Position numbers and translations under genes: made by a program. A stretch of 64,000 nucleotides of DNA from DAOUMU01 sp034409055. Its GTDB lineage: Bacteria; Chloroflexota; Anaerolineae; 4572-78; J111. The notes under the pieces were generated by a model. The model was not told where the DNA came from, did not search any database, and was given only the letters and a program-made list of their open reading frames with translations. Shown here piece after piece: positions 9,250 to 18,426 of this stretch. Location: the NCBI GenBank assembly GCA_034409055.1, contig DAOUMU010000082.1, positions 1 through 64,000 on the forward strand, read 5' to 3'. The stretch's first letter is position 1; each line of letters opens with the position of its first letter.

Positions 9250-11280
9250 ATGCGCATTGGTATTGACATTGGCGGGACCTTCACTGATTTTGTGCTATTT
9301 GACGAAGCCGGTGGTAATTTCCAGACCTACAAAATCCTCTCTACTCCTCAGGACCCGGCCGAAGCCGTGCTCAATGGGCTAGCCACGTACAAGTTAAAAC
9401 TCACAATTCGAAACTCAAAACTGTCTATTGTCCACGGTTCCACAGTGGCCACTAATGCCCTGCTGGAGCGGAAAGGGGCCGTGACCGCCCTGATTACCAC
9501 AGAAGGTTTTCGAGATTTGTTGGAGATTGGTCGCCAAAACCGATCCGATATTTATGATCTATTCAGCCGCCGCCCCCCGTCATTGGTACCCCCTGAACTG
9601 CGCTTTGAAGTAGCCGAGCGAGTGGACCACCAGGGGCAGCCCATCCAACCCCTTGATCTAACCACCCTGGAACCACTCATCGAGCAACTGGGCGCGGCGA
9701 ACGTCACCTCAGTCGCCGTCAGTCTCCTTTTCTCCTTTCTTTATCCCGAGCACGAAAACTGGATTGCGGCCCGATTGCGTCAGGCCAGTTTTTTTGTTTC
9801 TTCCTCTAACGAAGTCCTGCCGGAGTTCCGCGAGTATGAGCGCACCAGCACCACGGTGGTCAACGCCTATGTCTCGCCGGTTATGGATCGCTACCTGGCC
9901 CGGCTGGAACAAGAAAGTGGGGCGACCGATTTCCGGGTGATGCAATCTAACGGGGGCAGCATCAGCACGGAGCGGGCTCGTCGCGAGGCTGTACGTTGTG
10001 TTCTCTCCGGTCCGGCTGGGGGGGTGGTCGGGGCAAGCCACGTAGCGGCTACGGCCGGCTTCAAGCAAATCCTCACCTTTGATATGGGCGGTACATCCAC
10101 TGACGTGGCCATGTGCGATGGGGAGATTCAAATTACGACCGAAGCGGAGATAGGTGGCCTGCCCATCCGCACCCCTATGATTGACATCCATACGGTTGGT
10201 TCCGGGGGCGGCTCTATCGCCTACGTTGACGCCGGCGGTGCCCTACGAGTCGGTCCACAAAGCGCTGGGGCCGATCCCGGTCCGGTCTGTTACGGCCGTG
10301 GTGGCCGGCAACCAACCGTGACCGACGCCAATCTGATTTTAGGGCGGCTGACCGCCGACCGTTTCCTGGGAGGACAGATGAGGTTGGATGTGGCAGCCGC
10401 AGAGGCGGCCCTGCGCCAACTGGCTGAGGTGGCTAACCTGACGCCACGGTCCGACCTAACCCTGGTCCAGACAGCAGCCCTGGGCGTCATTGAAGTGGTC
10501 AATGCCCACATGGAGCGGGCCTTACGGGTCATTTCAGTCGAACGCGGTTATGATCCTCGTGAGTTTACGCTGGTTTCGTTTGGCGGGGCGGGTGGCTTGC
10601 ATGCCGTTGATCTGGCTCGTAGCCTGAGCATTCCCCGCGTATTGATCCCACCCAACGCCGCTACCCTATCTGCTTTTGGTATGCTGGCTGCCGACGTGAT
10701 TAAAGATTACGCTCGTACCATTATGTGTAGTGGTGATATATCTTACGCCGAGATAGAGGCGCGCATGACCCCCATGGTCGAGCAAGGTCTGGCCGACGTT
10801 GTGACTGAGGGTGTGCCTTCCTCAGCGGTAACGATTGAGCGTCTCCTGGATATGCGGTATCAAGGACAATCTTACGAGTTGATGGTCCCTCTGACACCCG
10901 ACTTTGTCAATGATTTCCACGTGGCTCACGCTTACGCCTACGGTTATAGCGAACCAAATGTGCCGGTCGAAGTTGTTAACTTGCGGTTACGGGTCAGGGG
11001 GCAATTACCCCACCCGCCACTGCTCCAGGCGGCGTTTAAGCAGTCCGGCCCAACAGCGGCTTTGTTCGACCGGCGCCCGGTTGTGCTCGCCCAGGGACCG
11101 ATGGATGTTCCGTTCTACAATGGCCCTGACTTGCATCCCGGTCATCAGATCGTTGGTCCGGCTGTGGTCGTCCATCCAGATACGACCGTGTTCCTGGGGC
11201 CAGGTGATCAGTTGACGATGGACGAGTACAAAAATTTGATCATAGAGGTGAGGCGTGAACCCACAGGGCCGGTGACGTGA
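9250..11280 (+). CDS. hyuA: Hydantoinase/oxoprolinase family protein, subunit A
   Basis: This 676-aa ATP-dependent amidohydrolase subunit is of the HyuA/5-oxoprolinase type. I start at ATG 9250, preceded by GAAAGGAG. The upstream frame from 9208 overlaps a terminator. The N-terminus MRIGIDIGGTFTDFV is the classic Hydant_A_N motif with an actin-like phosphate loop. Further motifs are VHGSTVATNALLERKG, QSNGGS, TFDMGGTSTDVA, GSGGGSIA and SFGGAGGLHA. It works with the B subunit just downstream (stop at 11280, next start 11320). The ring-opened substrate (hydantoin, oxoproline or related) cannot be assigned. Residues from about 54 (KLKLTIRNSKLS) look like a short repeat-derived insertion. Confidence 0.93.
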   Translation: MRIGIDIGGTFTDFVLFDEAGGNFQTYKILSTPQDPAEAVLNGLATYKLKLTIRNSKLSIVHGSTVATNALLERKGAVTALITTEGFRDLLEIGRQNRSDIYDLFSRRPPSLVPPELRFEVAERVDHQGQPIQPLDLTTLEPLIEQLGAANVTSVAVSLLFSFLYPEHENWIAARLRQASFFVSSSNEVLPEFREYERTSTTVVNAYVSPVMDRYLARLEQESGATDFRVMQSNGGSISTERARREAVRCVLSGPAGGVVGASHVAATAGFKQILTFDMGGTSTDVAMCDGEIQITTEAEIGGLPIRTPMIDIHTVGSGGGSIAYVDAGGALRVGPQSAGADPGPVCYGRGGRQPTVTDANLILGRLTADRFLGGQMRLDVAAAEAALRQLAEVANLTPRSDLTLVQTAALGVIEVVNAHMERALRVISVERGYDPREFTLVSFGGAGGLHAVDLARSLSIPRVLIPPNAATLSAFGMLAADVIKDYARTIMCSGDISYAEIEARMTPMVEQGLADVVTEGVPSSAVTIERLLDMRYQGQSYELMVPLTPDFVNDFHVAHAYAYGYSEPNVPVEVVNLRLRVRGQLPHPPLLQAAFKQSGPTAALFDRRPVVLAQGPMDVPFYNGPDLHPGHQIVGPAVVVHPDTTVFLGPGDQLTMDEYKNLIIEVRREPTGPVT

Positions 11281-11319
11281 AGCGTGATTAAAACTCAAAA
11301 TTCAAAACTTAAAACTCTT

Positions 11320-12954
11320 ATGTACGATCCGATCCTACTGGAAGTCTTCAAAAATCGATTTGCTTCCATCGCCGAGGAGATGGGCATGGTGCTACGGCGC
11401 ACAGCCTATTCACCCAATATCAAAGAGCGGCTCGACTTCTCTTGTGCCATCTTTGATGCAACCGGCCAAATGATTGCCCAGGCGGCCCACATTCCGGTTC
11501 ACCTGGGGGCGATGCCCATTTCGGTGGCCAAGGCCATCGAGTCTATAGACTTTGCCCCTGGCGATGTGGTTATTTTAAACGACCCCTTTCATGGCGGCAG
11601 CCATCTACCTGACATCACCATGATTACCCCTATTTTTTATTCTGATCCTGACCGGGCAGGGAAGAAAAGACCACCTGCTCCCGATATACTCTTTGGTTTT
11701 GTGGCTAACCGGGCTCACCACGCCGATGTAGGAGGGATGACTCCCGGTTCCATGCCGCTGGCCCAGGAGATTTTTCAAGAAGGGATCATCATTCCCCCCT
11801 TGAAGTTGGTCGAAAAGGGACAATTGAATGAAGGGGTGATGAACCTGCTGCTGGCCAATGTCCGTACGCCCGCTGAGCGAGCGGGTGATATACGCGCCCA
11901 AATGGCCGCCAATCGCAAGGGAGTGGCCCGAGTGGCCGAGGTCATTGATCGCTACGGTCAGGCTGAGGTCAGCCACTATATGACCGGTTTACTGGAATAC
12001 GCCGAGCGCATGACCCGCCGTCTTATCGCCCAGTTGCCGGATGGTCAGTACCACTTTCGGGATTTTATGGATAGTGATGGTATTGAACCGGAACCGGTTG
12101 AGATCGCCGTGACCGTTACCATCAAAGAGGATGAGGCGGTGATCGATTTTAGTGGCAGCGCGCCGCAGGTGAAAGGTAGTATTAATGCCGTTTATGCTGT
12201 CACCCTATCGGCCGTCTATTATGTTTTCCGAGCCCTGATTGGGCTGGATATCCCATCCAACGGCGGTTGTTTGGCCCCGCTGACGGTCATAGCCCCGGAA
12301 GGGATGGTGGTCAACGCCCGACCACCGGCCGCCGTGGCTGGAGGCAATGTCGAAACAGCCCAGCGGATTGTCGATACCCTCTTGGGGGCTCTGGCCCAGG
12401 CCAGTCCAGAACGAGTACCGGCTGCCTCGCAGGGGACGATGAATAACTTGATGATTGGCGGTTGGACCCCAGATCGACAAACACCCTACACCTATTATGA
12501 AACCATTGGCGGGGGAATGGGCGCCGGGCCGGCATCACCCGGCGCAGATGCCATTCAGTGCCATATGACCAACACCCTGAACACCCCTATAGAAGCCCTG
12601 GAATATGCCTATCCGTTTCGAGTACGGCGCTACGAAGTTCGGCGGGGCTCCGGTGGAGCCGGACAACAGCCCGGTGGCGATGGTATCCGCCGGGAGGTGG
12701 AACTCCTGCACGAGGCCCAGGTCACCCTGTTGATGGAACGCCGGCGCTTCGCTCCCTATGGTCTGGCCGGTGGTCAGCCCGGTCAGGTGGGACGGAACCT
12801 TCTCATCCGTGATGATCAGGAGACGGAATTGCCCGGTAAAACGACGCTATCCCTCCAGGCCGGAGATGTGTTGCGGATCGAGACACCGGGAGGTGGCGGG
12901 TATGGGCGTACGTATCCTCGCAAGAAGCTATTTTCCCCGAAAAATTCATTTTGA
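11320..12954 (+). CDS. hyuB: Hydantoinase/oxoprolinase family protein, subunit B
   Basis: This 544-aa partner of HyuA begins MYDPILLEVFKNRF, the usual HyuB opening, so I use ATG 11320. The upstream codons (IKTQNSKLKT) come from a simple repeat. Typical motifs follow: LRRTAYSPNIKERLDFSC, DVVILNDPFHGGSHLPDIT, GFVANRAHHADVGG, VAGGNVETAQRI and GGGMGAGP, with a Gly-rich C-terminal GGGGYG. It should form a heteromeric ATP-dependent cyclic amide hydrolase with the preceding protein. A short repeat element follows the stop. Confidence 0.93.
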   Translation: MYDPILLEVFKNRFASIAEEMGMVLRRTAYSPNIKERLDFSCAIFDATGQMIAQAAHIPVHLGAMPISVAKAIESIDFAPGDVVILNDPFHGGSHLPDITMITPIFYSDPDRAGKKRPPAPDILFGFVANRAHHADVGGMTPGSMPLAQEIFQEGIIIPPLKLVEKGQLNEGVMNLLLANVRTPAERAGDIRAQMAANRKGVARVAEVIDRYGQAEVSHYMTGLLEYAERMTRRLIAQLPDGQYHFRDFMDSDGIEPEPVEIAVTVTIKEDEAVIDFSGSAPQVKGSINAVYAVTLSAVYYVFRALIGLDIPSNGGCLAPLTVIAPEGMVVNARPPAAVAGGNVETAQRIVDTLLGALAQASPERVPAASQGTMNNLMIGGWTPDRQTPYTYYETIGGGMGAGPASPGADAIQCHMTNTLNTPIEALEYAYPFRVRRYEVRRGSGGAGQQPGGDGIRREVELLHEAQVTLLMERRRFAPYGLAGGQPGQVGRNLLIRDDQETELPGKTTLSLQAGDVLRIETPGGGGYGRTYPRKKLFSPKNSF

Positions 12955-13029
12955 ATTTTTTTTGAAATTTAAATTGAAATATTTCAGCATACTTTCTATG
13001 TTATAATAGGCTGTGGGCAAAGAATTTGG

Positions 13030-13145
13030 GTATCCTCTCCAAAAAAAGTAAGGGCGAGGCAAGTCGGATTGGTAGTGATCGAAGCAAACACGCCACGCTC
13101 CGACTTGCCGCGCCCCTACGTCACCAACAAATTTGAAGGGGATAC
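13030..13145. mobile_element. MITE family 2, copy 1, with 8-bp target duplication
   Basis: This 116-bp non-coding element begins GTATCC and ends GGATAC. Its inverted repeats run through GTAAGGGCGAGGCAAGTCGG and its counterpart on the far side. The direct repeat GAATTTGG flanks both ends (13022-13029 and 13146-13153). The reverse complement of 41568-41680 is the second copy. It carries no gene, so mobilisation would need a transposase in trans. Confidence 0.85.
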
Positions 13146-13178
13146 GAATTTGGGTCCACTGAGCCTGTTTGTGCTCAC

Positions 13179-14039
13179 CTATTGGGCGCTATTCGTCGAC
13201 GGTTGTCCGCCTGGCTTCGGGAGTGAGGAAGCAATGGCACTCCCTACCACGAGCACTGCTCCCAGGTAGCCGCCGAAAGCCAATTGCTCACCGTAGAGGG
13301 TTGTCGCCAGGATACTGGCCACTACCGGCTCGACACTGGCCACCAAGACAGCCCGGGAAGCTTCAACGTGGCGTAGTCCGGCGTAATAAAGTTGGTAGGC
13401 AATGTAGGTGCTAATCAGAGCCAACCCGGCAACGGCCAGCCAGGCCGGCAGTGGACGAACGCCAAAAGTGATAAAGGGGGCCAACCCGATGGCCCCCACG
13501 GGTAAGGCCAGGGCCATAATGGTCACCGCATGGTAGCGCGGCAAAATATACTTGCCAAAAATGTAATAGAGGGCGTAGGTAGCGCCACTGACCAATCCCC
13601 AGGCAACAGCCACTGAAACGACCTGGACTGGCCTATTTCCCGATAGAGAGATCAGGATAATACCGCTTATGGTCAAGCCGATTAAACTGATTTTGTAGAA
13701 GGATAGACTTTCATTAAAAAGGAGGCGGGCAAAAACAGCCACAAAAGCCGGAGCCGTGTAAAGCATAATGGTGGCCAGAGTAACTCCCCCACTTTCCACG
13801 GCCAGGAAATAGCTGGCGTTAAAAAGGCTCACGGCCAGGAGACCAAAGAGGAGAAACAAGATCAAATCCCGGCGGTATTGTAGCCGGAACTGGCGGGCCA
13901 AAACAGCGTGCAATATAAAAAAGCTGCCGCTGATGGCTGCCCGCCAAAAAGAAACTTCCACCGGGGACATGCCATACTGAAGGGCTCCTCGGCCAATAAC
14001 ACCGATGGTCCCCCACAAACAGGCTGCCAGAAACACCAA
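13179..14039 (-). CDS. EamA/DMT-superfamily transporter
   Basis: This protein of about 286 aa has ten predicted membrane helices in two five-helix EamA repeats. Telling motifs are LAACLWGTIGVIGRGAL at the N-terminus, GGVTLATIMLYTAPAFVA ending the first repeat and HVEASRAVLVASVEPVVAS ending the second. It is probably an efflux carrier of amino acids or other metabolites; the substrate is unknown. The start is uncertain. The TTG at 14039 has no clear ribosome binding site, while the adjacent frame reads YNQREILWLG right up to this point. This suggests either a late start or a one-base indel that removed the first 10 residues. Confidence 0.85.
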   Translation of the reverse strand: MVFLAACLWGTIGVIGRGALQYGMSPVEVSFWRAAISGSFFILHAVLARQFRLQYRRDLILFLLFGLLAVSLFNASYFLAVESGGVTLATIMLYTAPAFVAVFARLLFNESLSFYKISLIGLTISGIILISLSGNRPVQVVSVAVAWGLVSGATYALYYIFGKYILPRYHAVTIMALALPVGAIGLAPFITFGVRPLPAWLAVAGLALISTYIAYQLYYAGLRHVEASRAVLVASVEPVVASILATTLYGEQLAFGGYLGAVLVVGSAIASSLPKPGGQPSTNSAQ

Positions 14040-14221
14040 GCCATAATATTTCGCGTTGATTGTACACCTCGCTTGACAGGAATAGCCGTTCTACCGATAA
14101 ACAGCGAGGATACTATAGTGCGCCAGGAGATTCCGTCAAACTCACGTTACCATCTGAAAACGGCTTCTACTGCCAGAATGATGCGTATGCCAAGATTGAG
14201 CCAAGTTTGGAAAGATGATCT

Positions 14222-17200
14222 ATGGCCCTAGAAGATCGAATTCACCTACCCACCCTTAACTTAATCCACCGCCGGCCGCGCCTGCTGAACATGCTGACCG
14301 AGTTTGTAGAGACAGGCAAACGGCTGATTACCATTTACGCCCCCAGCGGCTACGGCAAATCCATTCTGCTCGCAGATTTTGCTCAAACTACCGATTTGCC
14401 GGTTTGTTGGTGTTCGCTAGTCCCGGCGGATCGTGACCCCACCTCTTTCTTAACCCTCCTGGCTTACAGCATCGCCGACCGTTTTCACGAAATTGAGCCT
14501 GATGGCTTACTCAAGCTGGTAGAGCAAGGCAACACTCAAACCAGCATCCATCGCCTGGCCGGTTTGCTGGCCGGTGTTGGCCCCCATGTCATCATCATTG
14601 ACGATTATCACAAGGCGGTTAGCGCCGGAATAACGCTGGCTCTGAACGGACTCTTGAAACAATTACCCGCAACCAGCAGCATCATTGTCGCCGCTCGCGG
14701 CGATATGACTCTGGAGACAGGCCAGATCACCGATTTATTGATGGCCGAACGGGCCACCGGCCTGTCTGAGGAGGAGCTACGTTTTACCACTGAAGAATTA
14801 CAACTGGTGATGCGCAAGCGGTTTGGTCGTCGCATTGATCCGGAAAGCGCCGCAGAAATTGTCCGGGCTACTGATGGAAACATCGCCCAGATTTTATTAA
14901 CCGGACACATTATGCATATCGACCAGATGATCGGTAGTTTGAAGCAGGGGTTGGGCGATGATCGGGAGATGATTTATAGCTACCTGGCCGGAGAGGTGTT
15001 TGACAAGCAGCGACCTGAGTTGCAGCGCTTCATGTTGCACACGGCCATTTTGCCTGATATGACGGTTGAGCTATGTAATGAGCTTTTGGCGATCACAGAC
15101 TCCCAGGCCTATCTTGAAGAACTGGTGCATAAAGATTTATTCATTACCCAGATAGGAAGGGGGTTCCGGTACCACGATCTATTTGCTGAATTCTTGCATA
15201 CAAAGTTAGCCGAGGATGCAGTACTTTATCGTCAGGTATCTATCAAGGCTGCCAACCTGCTCGCAGCCCGATCTCGTTTTGAGGAGGCCGTGCACCTTTA
15301 TCTTTCCGTGCAGGCCTGGGAAGGGGCAGCCACTTTGCTCGAAACAACCGGAACCCTTTTTTACAATACCGGTCGGGCCTTGACCCTAAATAACTGGTTG
15401 GCCCAGATTCCTGAGCCAGAGTTAGCCCAACGTCCGCAGTTACTTTTGTTGAGGGGACAAGTATTGAACGGTCACCTCGGCGACCTCAAGTTAGCCATAA
15501 CCTTCTATCAGCAGGCAGAAGAACAATTTCTCAAACAGCGTAATTTGATTGGCGTCGCTGAGGCCCAGGTTTTTAGGTCATCTGCCTTGCGAATGATGGG
15601 CCGGGCTACAGAAGCCTTAGAGTTGGTGACCAATGCCCTGGACCAGTTAGAGGCTTTAAAGGCTGATGATCGCGTGATGGCCTGGGCGATTAGAACGCGC
15701 GGTATTGCTCACGGAACACAAGGTAACATCGTCGAGGCCCTGGCAGATGCCCGCCGGGCCCTGGCCTTATTTGAGAGTTTGGGTGATAGCTACCGGATAG
15801 GTATTTGTCATCACGAAATAGGGGTTAACCTGGAACACCAGGGGAACATTAGTGGGGCTGAACATCACTATCAACAGGCGCTTCGTACCTGGGAGACTTT
15901 AGGCAATGCCAGTGACCTGGCTAATACTTTAAATAGCTTGGGGGTGTGTTCCTGCCTGCGAGGAGACTATGACCGGGCCTTGGAGCAGTTTCAGCAGAGT
16001 TTTGATATTGCTATCCAAATCGGGGTGGCCCGGCGGGCTGCTTTTGCCCAGGCCGGTATAGGTGATGCCTATTTAGCGCGTCAAGTGTATGATCGGGCGG
16101 CTGAAGCTTACGCCACATCGACAGAGTTCGCCCGGCAGGCAAGCGTGCGATCGCTGGAAATCTACAACATGGTTAAGTTGGGCGAATGTTTTTACCAGCA
16201 GCATAACCTGATTCAGGCCCTGAAATTGGCCAGCCAGGCCAGGGAGATAACGGCCGAAACCGGCCTCAACTTCGAACAAGGTCTGGCCTGCGCCCTCCAG
16301 GCCAAGATATACGTGCATCAAGCGGAGTATGCGGCCAGTTTTGACTTCTTTGCCGAAGCCTTGGGGTGTCTCGCCGGAAATAACATCTTGGAACAGGCTA
16401 AAGTCAGGTTGTGGTGGGGCTACAGTTTGCTGCTCGATTTAAGGACGTCAGCCGCTTTTGAACAGTTACAAGAAGCCATCAGATTAGCTTTGTCGATGGG
16501 CGAATTGATTCAAGGTCTGGGACCAACGGTGGTGGAAACACAACAATTGCTGTTGCATTTCTGGTACCAGCCCCATACTCCTAGCGGTATACGCGACAGT
16601 ATTCGGTTGCTGCTAACACAAAGTCTCCGGCGAATCGACATCTCCAAGCCCAGCCTCCAGGTCTTTGCCTTTGGCCCACCTTCTTTGATCATCGCCGGTG
16701 ATCAGCAGCAATTTGTTCAACGGGGCAGAATCCGTAAAACACCAGAATTTTTGCTCTATCTAATTTTAGAGGGGCAGAATGGCTGCCGTTGGAGCGAGGT
16801 CAGCACAGCCATATGGTCTGACATGACAACGGATAAAGCCTCGCTTGCTTTCCACCAAACATTGAGAAGAGTGCGAGATACTATTCTGAAGGGGGCCAAT
16901 TACATCACCGTTGAAAATGATTATTACCAGATTAACAGCGATTATCTAAAGTGGTGTGACGCCTTAGCCTTTGAGAAACTTTTTGAACGAATGGTCACGG
17001 CGTCGTCCCCGGAAGAAACCCTGGCTTTACAACTTGAGATCATCTCCTTGTATCAGGGTGAGTTTCTGGCCGGTTTTGAATTGGGATACTGGGGCATGAC
17101 CTATCGGGCCAACTATGAAACCAGGTTTTTGCAGGTGGTCAAGCTGGCCAGCGAGCAACTGCTTAAAGCTGGTGCGCCTCAAGAAGCGATGTCCATTGTT

Positions 17201-17407
17201 AACAAGGGCTTGACTCACGATAATTTCCGGGAAGATTTGCATCGGGTCGCTTTTAGAGCCTACGCCCGGTTAGGTTTGTATAGCCATCTGACCGTACATT
17301 ATGTTGAGCTGTGTAAGATGTTTGAGCGTGAGCTTGGCCTTGCTCCAGAGCCAGAAACCCAACAACTTTATGAGCAACTGCTGGCCAATAGGGTCAGGGG
17401 ATCATGA
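14222..17407 (+). CDS. BTAD-domain STAND transcriptional regulator (MalT/AfsR-like)
   Basis: This 1061-aa regulator has an N-terminal STAND ATPase with P-loop APSGYGKS at residues 40-47 and Walker B VIIIDDY near 122-128. A winged-helix-like region follows (about 260-340), then TPR-type repeats (about 390-800; EALADARRALALFESLGDSY, YDRALEQFQQSFDIA). The C-terminus (about 815-1061) is a bacterial transcriptional activator domain. It starts with a degenerate winged helix (RIRKTPEFLLYLILEGQNGC, LRRVRDTI) and ends with alpha-helical repeats. It resembles SARP/MalT hybrids common in Chloroflexota, which respond to a ligand through the TPRs (family knowledge). The likely target is the small-peptide operon starting 230 bp downstream (inference). 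Confidence 0.85.
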   Translation: MALEDRIHLPTLNLIHRRPRLLNMLTEFVETGKRLITIYAPSGYGKSILLADFAQTTDLPVCWCSLVPADRDPTSFLTLLAYSIADRFHEIEPDGLLKLVEQGNTQTSIHRLAGLLAGVGPHVIIIDDYHKAVSAGITLALNGLLKQLPATSSIIVAARGDMTLETGQITDLLMAERATGLSEEELRFTTEELQLVMRKRFGRRIDPESAAEIVRATDGNIAQILLTGHIMHIDQMIGSLKQGLGDDREMIYSYLAGEVFDKQRPELQRFMLHTAILPDMTVELCNELLAITDSQAYLEELVHKDLFITQIGRGFRYHDLFAEFLHTKLAEDAVLYRQVSIKAANLLAARSRFEEAVHLYLSVQAWEGAATLLETTGTLFYNTGRALTLNNWLAQIPEPELAQRPQLLLLRGQVLNGHLGDLKLAITFYQQAEEQFLKQRNLIGVAEAQVFRSSALRMMGRATEALELVTNALDQLEALKADDRVMAWAIRTRGIAHGTQGNIVEALADARRALALFESLGDSYRIGICHHEIGVNLEHQGNISGAEHHYQQALRTWETLGNASDLANTLNSLGVCSCLRGDYDRALEQFQQSFDIAIQIGVARRAAFAQAGIGDAYLARQVYDRAAEAYATSTEFARQASVRSLEIYNMVKLGECFYQQHNLIQALKLASQAREITAETGLNFEQGLACALQAKIYVHQAEYAASFDFFAEALGCLAGNNILEQAKVRLWWGYSLLLDLRTSAAFEQLQEAIRLALSMGELIQGLGPTVVETQQLLLHFWYQPHTPSGIRDSIRLLLTQSLRRIDISKPSLQVFAFGPPSLIIAGDQQQFVQRGRIRKTPEFLLYLILEGQNGCRWSEVSTAIWSDMTTDKASLAFHQTLRRVRDTILKGANYITVENDYYQINSDYLKWCDALAFEKLFERMVTASSPEETLALQLEIISLYQGEFLAGFELGYWGMTYRANYETRFLQVVKLASEQLLKAGAPQEAMSIVNKGLTHDNFREDLHRVAFRAYARLGLYSHLTVHYVELCKMFERELGLAPEPETQQLYEQLLANRVRGS

Positions 17408-17514
17408 GGGTACATCAAATGAGTGCATTTGGAGTCGAGGCTTCAGCCGGTCCAGGCCTCAAAATCACCGGCTAATACCCACAGGGCTAAACCATACCCA
17501 AATGAAACGCACCC
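17408..17514. repeat. Degenerate palindromic repeat, GGAGTCGAGGC family
   Basis: It begins immediately after the regulator stop. GGAGTCGAGGCTTCAGCCGG at 17431-17450 closely matches one arm of the hairpin at 44449-44505. The right end AATGAAACGCACCC matches termini near 8483 and 44413 in inverted sense. The exact boundaries are uncertain and I see no target duplication. Confidence 0.45.
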
Positions 17515-17560
17515 AAAACAGCCCTGTCCTGGAGTGGTTGTTTCAGGACAGGGCTGTTTT
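17515..17560 (+). terminator. Strong rho-independent terminator after the BTAD regulator
   Basis: A 17-bp perfect stem, AAAACAGCCCTGTCCTG with CAGGACAGGGCTGTTTT, has a 12-base loop. The A- and T-rich arms make it likely to work in both directions. Confidence 0.88.
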
Positions 17561-17640
17561 CGTTAGCATTTTTACTGAGAGATGTAAGAGGCAATCTCGT
17601 ACATTGGTGTATAACAAATTTGACCAAAGGAGTATCACCA

Positions 17641-17742
17641 ATGTTACCACAATTCAAAAAGGTGCAGGTTATTTTTATCTTAAGCACTCTGTTACTGGTC
17701 ACCGTAGCCGGCGTTGCTCCCAGCGATTATGGTGGTCCTTGA
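17641..17742 (+). CDS. 33-aa secreted or membrane mini-peptide
   Basis: ATG 17641 follows the strong site AAAGGAGTATCACCA. The peptide has a basic N-terminus (MLPQFKKVQ), a hydrophobic core VIFILSTLLLVTVAGVA and a short tail PSDYGGP. This is a signal-peptide-like design that would leave about 6 residues outside if cleaved after the VAGVA region. It is too short for automatic gene calls with common cut-offs. It heads the small operon behind a big BTAD regulator, so a signalling peptide role is possible, but I recognise no family. Confidence 0.55.
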   Translation: MLPQFKKVQVIFILSTLLLVTVAGVAPSDYGGP

Positions 17743-17792
17743 GAAATAGCTTCAGCCAACAGTTATCAGAATCACAAACAAAGACTACGGCT

Positions 17793-18011
17793 ATGAAATC
17801 AGTGCCCAATCGTCCGGCTATCTCAAATCTTTTGATTAAAGCCAGCGCCAATGTTGCTTTTCGAACCAGGCTGCTGACAAATCCTGCAGATGCTTTAGCA
17901 GAGATGGATTTGCCTCCCGAGGATGTCGAAATTCTGGCGGATGTTCGGGCTCCTACCTTAAAGGAGTATGCCCGCCAGGTAAAGCAGCGGTTGATGGCTC
18001 ATAGCTCTTGA
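17793..18011 (+). CDS. NHLP/Os1348-like small leader-type protein, 72 aa
   Basis: A longer open frame runs back to 17301, but it crosses a terminator and the mini-peptide gene, so I use ATG 17793. The body (LLIKASANVAFRTRLLTNPA, then DALAEMDLPPEDVEILADVR) resembles the short nitrile-hydratase-leader-like proteins (NHLP clan, Os1348/Franean1_4349 type). Some of these are RiPP precursors, others simple helical proteins. The C-terminal end APTLKEYARQVKQRLMAHSS lacks a Cys/Ser/Thr-rich core, so this copy is more likely a partner protein than a precursor. It is sandwiched between the mini-peptide and a DUF5317 membrane protein. Confidence 0.6.
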   Translation: MKSVPNRPAISNLLIKASANVAFRTRLLTNPADALAEMDLPPEDVEILADVRAPTLKEYARQVKQRLMAHSS

Positions 18012-18023
18012 TAGGATGGTGTT

Positions 18024-18422
18024 ATGACAAATTTGATTTTGTCCCAGCTTGCCCTGCTCATTCCTTTTCTCTTAAATCGCCACGTGCCGGGTGCTAAATT
18101 GTTTGCCTTGGGGCTTGTCCTCAATACAACGGTGATGGTGGCCAATGGTGGCTGGATGCCTCTAACGCCGGAAACGTACCACCTTGTCCATCCTGAACGG
18201 ACAGTTGAGGTGCAAACCAAGCTCCCCAACAGCAAGAATATCATTTTACCTCGCAGCCAGACCAGACTGTGGTTTTTGTCCGACATCATTCAGGTCAGGT
18301 TGCCCTGGCGTCAAACGGCTCTTAGCATAGGCGATCTGATTTTAATTGTCGGTATGGCTCAATTTATTCTCTGGATACCAGTAAGAGGGGGACTGCCTAA
18401 ATTGGTGGCTAAACTTATTTGA
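18024..18422 (+). CDS. DUF5317 family membrane protein
   Basis: This 132-aa protein has hydrophobic segments at about 2-17, 27-43 and 104-120. The central motif VANGGWMPLTPETYHLVHPE fits the DUF5317 family, whose function is unknown. It starts 12 bp after the NHLP-like gene and should be cotranscribed with it. Three small proteins of exported or membrane type in a row, downstream of a sensor-regulator, suggest a secretion or signalling cassette (inference). Confidence 0.75.
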   Translation: MTNLILSQLALLIPFLLNRHVPGAKLFALGLVLNTTVMVANGGWMPLTPETYHLVHPERTVEVQTKLPNSKNIILPRSQTRLWFLSDIIQVRLPWRQTALSIGDLILIVGMAQFILWIPVRGGLPKLVAKLI

Positions 18423-18426
18423 GAGA

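Noticed and set aside
12976..13010. Promoter-like TTGAAA/TATAAT before the MITE
   Set aside because: It reads into the MITE and the convergent end of the EamA gene with no gene to serve. AT-rich DNA gives such boxes by chance.
17301..18011. 236-codon open frame as one gene
   Set aside because: It would cross the end of the regulator gene, a strong terminator and the mini-peptide gene. Only the last 72 codons, from ATG 17793, have protein-like sequence and family resemblance.
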